Assembly: GCA_903813345.2 (NCBI GenBank)
Contig: CAIIXF020000002.1
Location: forward strand, 30,062,926-30,126,925
Source: Owenia fusiformis
Lineage: Eukaryota; Annelida; Polychaeta; Sabellida; Oweniidae
DNA length: 64,000 nt
Reading direction: 5' to 3'
The notes beneath the pieces were generated by a model that did no database searches, was not told the origin of the DNA, and worked only from the letters and a program-made list of their open reading frames with translations. Positions 43,001-52,000 of this stretch are shown here, in pieces. A program made the position numbers and the translations under genes. Position 1 is the stretch's first letter, and each line of letters begins with the position of its first letter.

Positions 43001-46000
43001 TTGTTCTTACTTCCAACAAAGAACCACAATAGGGGTGAAATTGATGAGTTTATTCTTTATAGCTCATTTATCACTTCCCTTGGAGAAGTTGTTATCTTCA
43101 AAATGAATTAAATACTTGCTTGGTGGAAAAATCTAATATGTGAAGATGATAATTATTCCATCCCAGAACGTTGTTTGTCTTGTTAGCTAAAGTAGTCTTA
43201 TTTATCTCTAAAAAATGCCATTGATATTATTTTTAGGTACTTTCTAAATAACACCCATGGGTGATATATCCACAGGGCGACATGACAAGAAAATCTATAA
43301 AATGCAAGTGTTGAGTAAGTCTTTTCTTCACCAGACAGACATAACCAGAAAACATACATTTGAGCCTTCTGTTTCATTTGAGATGTCCCATCTGGGATTA
43401 CATCATACTGGACAGTCCCATAACTCAAACTGGCCAATCAGAAACAAATCTGAAACATTGATGTGTTATTACCTGTTAAAATAAAACCGCTTCCCTTGAA
43501 GATACCTAGGGGGTGGGGTACATTGGGTGTGATCAACCTCCCTTAAGCAAATTTTACTTTTTCTTGTTTTTTTTTTCATTTTGCTGAAGAAAATGAAACT
43601 AGAGTAAAGAATTCCGGGGATGCCCCTGTTAATACTTACTTTTAAATAAAAATATGGTGAGGGTAATTACCCAATTATTTTTTGGCAGCTCAATTTTTAC
43701 AATTTATTTTGGCATGTTGATATTGAAAGGCACCTTAACCATTAGAATAACGTTTCAACCCAGTAGTAAAGAGTTGCATGCAAATTTATCAATGGGATAT
43801 CCATTCAAAATGTTCACGAAGGATAAAAGCCAATTACTATTTTTTCTCAATCAGATGTAAAACCCAAATTTTACCTATTTTGGTGAACAAACTGTCATAT
43901 TTCATCATTTTGAAAGGGTGACATGTTATTGTCAAACTTTCACCTGATGGTGATAACATGAAGTCTCTGCCCTCCCCCTCTCTTTATCTATTTGGAGAAA
44001 CAGCTTTATCTATATGGAGAAACAGCTTTATCTATTTGGAGAAACAGCTTTAGTCTACACTAAATTCACACATCTGATCATTTCATGGATTGGATCCAGG
44101 AACTTGGTTGCTTAACTTCAAGTATTTACACATTACAAACATGTCATTCAAAACCACATAGAAAAATACTATGTGTTTGAGTGTGAAAATGATTTATAAA
44201 TTGTGAAATTATGAAACATGGTAATTTAAATACTCTAGTTAGTAGGATTTGTGTGTGTATGAATATTCATAAATTGCATTTTCTACACATTCAGCTCTGC
44301 TTGTTAACAAATGTATTTGAACAACCAGGTCTTGTAATTCAACTTCTCATTCCTAACTGGATTATTTTCCTCTGCTTTAAAAGCAAAGCTTCAACCCATA
44401 AATGATCAACTCATATGAAGTTTTTACTATAAAAATAGACACTTACTTTGGGGGATGATGAGATGGAATAGTATCTAGCCTGTAACCGTGGCAACAGTTC
44501 ACATAAATGATCAATAGGTGGCTTCAGTGAAGGCAGATCTTCAAGGACGTGTAGTATCGTGCGGCCATCCGCTACGATCCAAGACAAGTATAACTCTTTC
44601 CCTTCATCAGATGCAGTTGCCATTTTCTTTAAAAATGCACTGTCTTTTTCATTTGCGTAATCAGCCAGTTCCTTAAGGACGTGTGTCCTTGGATGGTGTG
44701 TGATGTCCAGGTAATGTGAGAGAGCCGTACGGTAGCTAGTCGGACATGGGAAAGGATGCTTCTTACTTGCTTCCTCATCAACATTGGTTAAAGTCATCAC
44801 TTGATCGAGATCAACTCCCAGTTGTTTTCCAATATTTTCAACGATTTCTGGGTCATTGATTGGAAACACTGCGACATGGTCGCCTGCCTCGTAGCGAAGT
44901 CTGGACCCGGTTATGTCAAACTCTATATGCATACAGCTCCTATCTCCTCCCTTATGGAGCTCTCTGTTCACCTGAACTGGGGCTAGGTATGGATTCTTGG
45001 TGTCGTAAGGTGGTTTCTGTGTTCTAAAGGACCCAAGACGTGCTGTTTCCCCAGAAAACACTTTCTCTTTTTCAATTTCATCATGTATAGTGAGGCTGTA
45101 TTGACGCATAGATATATCCTCCCCAACAGATTCTACCCCATACTGTTCACATACAGCAGGCCAAAATTTTTCCCTCCATGTAACGAAATCCTCCTCTATG
45201 TTTGCATCATCATCCCCTAGCCCACATTCATAGACCCGTGTCCCACCAAGCTCCTCTAAACGTTTGTCCACATATATACCCATAGCATTATAGTGCTCAT
45301 ATGTTTTATTCCCAAGTCCGAATATAGCATATTTGACGCCACTAAGATCTGCGTCACCTGTTTGTAGCCAATCATAGAACTCCTGAGAGTTATCTGTTGG
45401 GTCTCCTTCGCCATATGTTGCAAGGCAGAAAATGGCGAGTGAATTTTCAATAGTTGCGAGAGATGAAAGTTCTTCCATTTCACATTCTTCTGGATCGGCT
45501 ACCATACCTTTCATACCTACAACATACAGAAGGCAATTTTTAAAACATGAAAAATGGAATCTTAACATATAAATGGGGATTTAATGCAAAGATGGGGATG
45601 TAACTTAAAGATGGAGATTTCACACAAATGAGATTTAACAAAATGCAAGCATAATACATGTACATAGATGAGTATTCAAACGAGGATTTAACACAAAAAT
45701 GGGGATGTATTTACAAAAATGGGGGTGTAACACAAAGATGGGAATTTAACATGAAATGGAATTAAACAAAGGGATGGAGATGTAACACAAAGATGTGGGT
45801 GCAAACAATCAAAAGTAATTCTTTATTTTGTTAGAATACTGAAAAGGAAGGCATTCATGAGCAATTGAGATAAATTTTATTTTTCAATTACTGTACGCCC
45901 GGTATTATTCGCGTGCGATTAACTTTCGCGCTTTTCGCGATGGTGTTAAAATCGCGAAAAATTATCGTCGCGAAATTGCCAATTAAATATTTAGGTTGGC

Positions 46001-49000
46001 AAGTCTGATACTAGTAGTACTGTGCAACTCCAGAATGGCTCCCAGAATGCAACATTGATACTCTCACGATTCTTGATGTTGGGAGTACAAAATTCGAATA
46101 ACTACTAGTAATACAAAATACGAATTCAAACTGCTTTTTCGTTTTAAAATAAGACCGAAATTAACGATGCGATAATAGAAGTTGATATGCAGCTTACCGA
46201 TGATAAAGATCCCAGTTATTGTAAATCTGATCCAACTATGACATCAGGTAAGTGCAATTACTGTACATCTACTAGTAATTTAGCTTGAGAATTCCGAGAA
46301 TAATGAATAATGAATTTCAAACTTTGAAATTCGCGAAATTTAATAGCCGCGAAACCGTGTTTTCGCAAAATTCGCGAAATTAAAGCTCGCGAATAATACC
46401 GGGCGTACAGTATGTCAATTATGACATTTTAAATTTAGCCCCCCCCCTCCCACTCAATACTGGAGTTAAATCCTCATTGTAGGTATGGAATTTGACAATG
46501 GCACATGTTGCTCACATGTATAAATATGACTCATTCTAATTATAACAGATACATGTATACACATGTTCTTAGAACAGATAATATGATAGATAAGTCAAAG
46601 TGTCATGCTGTACATTCAACAATTCCAATAAGGTCATTGGAGCGACTGGACGTTATACCAAGTTGACGTTTTAAAAATGTCCTTGCAATTTAATAATAAT
46701 AGCAAATGAAAATCTGAAATATGAAAAACCATGATGGATGAAATGTAGGCTATTTTACAACTTTATTTGAATGAAAACGTTTTATTAGTGAACTTGTCCC
46801 AATTTGCAGCCAGTAGGGGAAACTTATGAGAGTATAAAGAACTTCATAAAAAATGTTAAACCTACACATCACTCCAAAACGCAATATGTTGACATATATT
46901 GTTTTTACATTTTCAAGCTCTAATATAAAGTTTATGTAAATAAAAATTGTTTTTTTCTGTGTAATATCAAAGAACAATCATTTAGTTAAAAAAATAAAAA
47001 GGCGAACGCGGGATTCGAACCCGGACCTCCCGCGTGCTCGGCGAGGATTCTACCGCTACACCACCGTATTATAATAATGGTGGAAGTAATTAAACGCTAC
47101 TTATTTTGAATGCTATGATTCGGAAGTGACGTCACGTTCTTCATTTAGAAACCTTTCCAAAATCATATCGCCGGCTCCGATCGAAGCAAATTCAATGAAA
47201 AATCTTTGAAATGACACATTTATCGTAAGTATTTCTACACAAGATTTGCCCCATTTGTTCATCATTCTATAATCTTTCATTAAGCTCAAAATAATAAAGT
47301 TCACCCCCGAAACAACCCAAGATTGCGTTTCGGAGCGTAGTCCAGCTTTAATGACCTCTGACTGAGTAGATGTATTATATCACTATATATTGTAAATCAT
47401 TAATATAAGATATTTGCATGTGCATCCAATTATTTCTAACAGAAAACGTGAAATGTATCATGTTCAATATAGGTTTTGCGTTAAGCTTATTCAGTAAAGG
47501 ATATTATCTCTGTGACTGAGAATGAGAGTAAATAGTTTTTGCTGCCTCACAATTTCACAAAGAACATGGCGAAATGTTGACTCAGATGTTAAAACATGTC
47601 AAGTTCATAAATCAACAATTTTTTGATCTAGTAAATGGAACAAAATAAGCTGACCTTGATTTTAAATCTCCATACAGCCATATATATGATATCTGTCATA
47701 GCCAAATGTTGACTTGAACTTTGTGACTGAATTTTTTATATTGTAGAAAAATGCATACTTGTGTTACAAGCTCTCCTTGAACCTAACATTTAGGCACACT
47801 AAAGATAAAACTAAGAAATACCATAAAAAGTTTAAATAAATGAAAAAACCTGAATACTTGGAGGTATAATGAGCCTGTATGCAAGTACTGCATCAAAGCA
47901 ATAAATAAGACAAGACATTATTATTGAAGGACAGAATACGTTCTAGCAATGAAGTTTAGATTTTATATGGAATATTATTTTTCAAATGAAGATTTGAAAA
48001 ATTTGGGAATTAAAATATTTTAAAATTCAACCCAAAGCCTTTATTAGAACACTTTTGAGCTGTTGCAGACGCTTAACCCCTGAGGCTTAACCCACCAAGT
48101 TTGCTTCTCATACCAAATATGCATGGATGATCAGCAATCACTATCTCCTACCTCTCTTTGATACAAAAATTGAGATCGTTCACTTCTAAAAAAACTCTAC
48201 AAATCCCAAATGTTTATAACGACATATGCAGTTCAACAGAGATTGGTTCACGTTTTGATGCTACAAAACGATAATCCAACAGATCTACTACTACAGTAAG
48301 ACCCCTTGAAAGATACATACCATATCTAAGAGCATCTTTGGCGAGTCTGCCAGCAAACTCCTCCGCAGTGCCTGTCTGCGAGCCATAAAATACAACCACA
48401 TTACGGTTGGAATTTTTCATTTTGTTAATGAAACTTGGGTCATTGGAGCGTCCCATCGATGGTAAATTGTTTATTTTCAATTGTTTTACTGTCTCTGGTT
48501 CTTTCTTTTTCCGAAAGACAAACCAGTATAACAGTCCACATGCTATCAGACCAATGATTAGCACGTCAAGTAGACCAAGCAATGGTTCTTCAACTGCAGC
48601 TCCCTCTGATAGTGGTTCCTGCCCATCCTCTGTACCCTCAGCACCGACACACGGAAACATTTTTGTTTTCTGAGCTTGCTGTTTTTGAATGGACTACCTG
48701 AAGGAAAAATATAAAGGTTGTATTAAGAGTAACGAACCAAAGTTGAGTCCCTTAGGTCCAAAATCTGCACTGCATTATTTTTCAATTTTTACTCTCGATT
48801 ATCAGGACCACCCCTGATTATCACATCTAATATGAATTATAGAGACAGGTGTGATGCAAGTCACTGGAAAATCTGGAGTCGAGTTAAATATGAAAATATG
48901 GATGTAGATTTCAATCTAGTCTTGGAATAATGTCAGTCTTGATCTAATACCCAAACTGGAGTGACCACTGGCAGAGTGAAGTGTTTTAATCAGCTTTGAT

Positions 49001-52000
49001 TATAGCTTACTAGTACTGTATTTCATTCAATTGATGAAGAATAATAGACCTAGAAATAGAAATGAACACCAACTTTAGTTGAAATCAGGTGTTTCACAAT
49101 CATCTTTCTGGTGATGAAAAAATTCAATGGCAATGTCTATAGCCTTATTCATGATCAAAAACAAGTATTTGTGGTCAAGATCTTGGATTTACACGATCAG
49201 AAGTTGTACTTTTTTAAGATCAGCAAACTATAATCATTAAATATGCGAGTAGAACACAGTAGAAACGCTAAAACTTACCGTTACTTCTAGAGCCCTTTCC
49301 TCACTAAAATGGAGTATTTCAAACGGCCTTGACCTTCCCAGTGTACTTTGCCTAACTGTTTAACGCGCATAAGGTTAACCATTGAATAAATCAATAGACC
49401 ACCATAATATGTAATGTATTCTTGTGCCTTATATATGTTATAATGTAAAATGTCATTATTTGGGGACAGAGATTGAGTACAAGCAAGTTGAACCCATGGA
49501 TAGAGTTCACAAAAGATGAATCAACAATTATATCATTGAATGATGATGTAAACTTGCTAATTTAGAAAATGATATGAAAAGACAGCTCGACAGTAAGTTA
49601 CTTTGAAAGTCATCATACAAGGCTAATTTTTATGCCTCAAAAACAGAAATATAAGGTGCCTCTCAGCTAGATCTTGAGCCAAATGAAGGCCAAAGAAGGC
49701 CAGTGTAAATAGGTGAGGCAAATGAAAGCCAAAGCAGGTAATTGTAAATAGGTAAGGCGAATTAAGAGCAAATGAGGCAAATGTAAATAGGTGAGGCAAA
49801 TTAAGCGCAAATGAGGCAAATGTAAATAGGTGAGGCAAATTAAGAGCAAATGAAGCAAATGTAAATAGGTGAGGCAAATTAAGAGCAAATGAGGCAAATG
49901 TAGAGGTGAGGCAAATTAAGCGCTAATGAGGCAAATGTAAATAGGTGAGGCAAATTAAGAGCAAATGAGGCAAATGTAAATAGGTGAGGCAAATGAAGGG
50001 CAAAGGAGGCAAATGTAAATAGATGAGGTAAATTAAAGCAAAATAAGGCAAATGTAAATAGGTGAGGCAAATTAAAAGCAAATGAGGCTAATGTAAATAG
50101 GAGAGGCAAATTAAAGTCAAAGCAGGTAATTGTAAATGGGAGAGGCAAATGAGTCAAATTTTAATAGGTGAGGCAAATGAAAGGCAAAGGAAGCAAATGT
50201 AAATAGATGAGGTAAATTATAGCAAAATAAGGTAAATGTAAATAGGAGAGGCAAATTAAGAGCAAATGTAATAGGTGAGGCAAATGAATGGCAAATGAGG
50301 CAAATGAAAATAGGTGAGGCAAATGAAGGGCAAAGAAGCCCAATGAAGATAGGTGAGCCAAATGAAGGGCAAAGAAGGCCAGTGTAAATAGGTGAGGCAA
50401 ATTTAAGCCAAAGCAGGTAATTGTAAATAGGAGAGGGAAATTAAGGGCAAAGGAGGTAAATGTAAATAGGTGAGGCAAATTAAGCACAAATGAAGCTAAT
50501 GTAAATAGGTGAGGCAAATTAAGAACAAATAAGGCAAATGTAAAAAGGTGAGGTAAATTAAGGGCAAAGGAGGCAAATGTAAATAGATGAGTTGAATTAA
50601 AGCAAAATAAGGTAAATGTAAATAGGTGAGGCAAATTAAGAGCAAATGTAAATAGGTGAGGCAAATTAAGCGCAAATGAGGCAAATGTAGGTTAGGCAAT
50701 TTTTGCAAAGTAGTTACCTGGCTTGCCTAATGCCTCGTTATGGTCATGCTATTGATCCATTGTTACTTTACTCAGTACATGTATTTCTGACTCCCATTGT
50801 TAATACCACAATTCACATGACATGTATGCTTGTAGGAGAACATCAAGCGCCACTCTGCATACAATTCCAAAAGGACCCACAATGCATCTGCCATATATGG
50901 AATCAATAAGTTCTCTGATCTCTCTCAAGAAGAATTTAGAAGTAGGTTCAATATCTCGATGCTCAAATAGACTACAGTAAAACCTGTGTAAGTGGAACAC
51001 CTCTGGTACCTTAAAAAATGTGTTCCACATCTTTTAAGGTGGTCTTTGCAGTAGATGAATGTGTTACTGAACTGAAAAGTCTTCCCTTTAGATGATGGTG
51101 TTCTACTTGAAGCTCTTGTGTTCAATTTATGTGTTCAGTCTATATATTGTACAATTATGTACATTTTGTAAAATTGTAGTAACTAATCTCGTCAACCCAG
51201 TGACTATTGATGATGATAATCTAAGATTTTGTCAATTTGTATTTAGAAAAAATCAAATGATCTTTCGTTGTGATCGTTCTAATTATATTCATCCCATACA
51301 TTTCAGAACTGTATTTACTGGATTCAAGATTGTTGTACTCAGCCGTCACTTGTGATTGTCCACCAGCTGCTCCATCTATAAACCCCCCTACAACATCGTA
51401 CCCTCTCAAGTTTGATTGGTAAGCAAGACATTCAGGCCCGTAGCCAGGATTTGGCAAGGGGGGGTTCACTTTTATAAATTCAGGGGGGTTCACTAATATC
51501 AAGTTTTGCACAAAAATGAAAAGTGCTCAGAATAGTGAAAAACTGCATGATTTTGAAAGAATTTTTGGCCAGGGGGTGGGGGACTGGCTATGGGCCTGAC
51601 ATTTTTAACTGGCTTGTATGAAGATCTATTAGTTTAATATGTGTTCTTTTCAACTGTATATGAGCATTCGGAAGACTAAAGAAAGGTAAGTTATTTATCT
51701 AATCTTCAGTAAATCATGCTCAGACCTGATGTGAAAATGTCACTTTTCCTCAAAATGACTAACTAGTGTGCTTCTCTATTTTTGCAGGAGAGACAAGAAA
51801 GTTGTGACCCCAGTTAAGAATCAAAAGGCATGTGGAGCTTGTTGGTGAGAAACTTCTTCAGTTTGCCTATTTGGTTTAAATGCTGCCACCATATTGTGGT
51901 GACATATTGTTATTAGCCATCATTTTTATGTCACCACCACTGCACAAGTGGTGACATATTGTTATAGTCTCCAACTTTTTTGTGGGCGGTGTACTGTAAC

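Noticed and set aside
47001-47070. Functional tRNA gene
   Set aside because: U33 is missing and the acceptor strands do not pair, so only the promoter boxes are preserved.
49623-50708. Several long minus-strand frames rich in LPHLFTFASFALN-type repeats
   Set aside because: They arise from a 39-bp minisatellite whose period is divisible by three. There is no start context or non-repeat coding sequence.
50972-51118. CAGTAAAACCTGT word suggesting a second pogo-like MITE in CTSO intron 2
   Set aside because: No convincing inverted right end was found. At most it is a fragment.
51221-51511. 96-codon minus-strand frame with protein-like composition
   Set aside because: It overlaps cathepsin O exon 3 (51307-51418) on the opposite strand, and the plus-strand reading fits the family and both splice phases.
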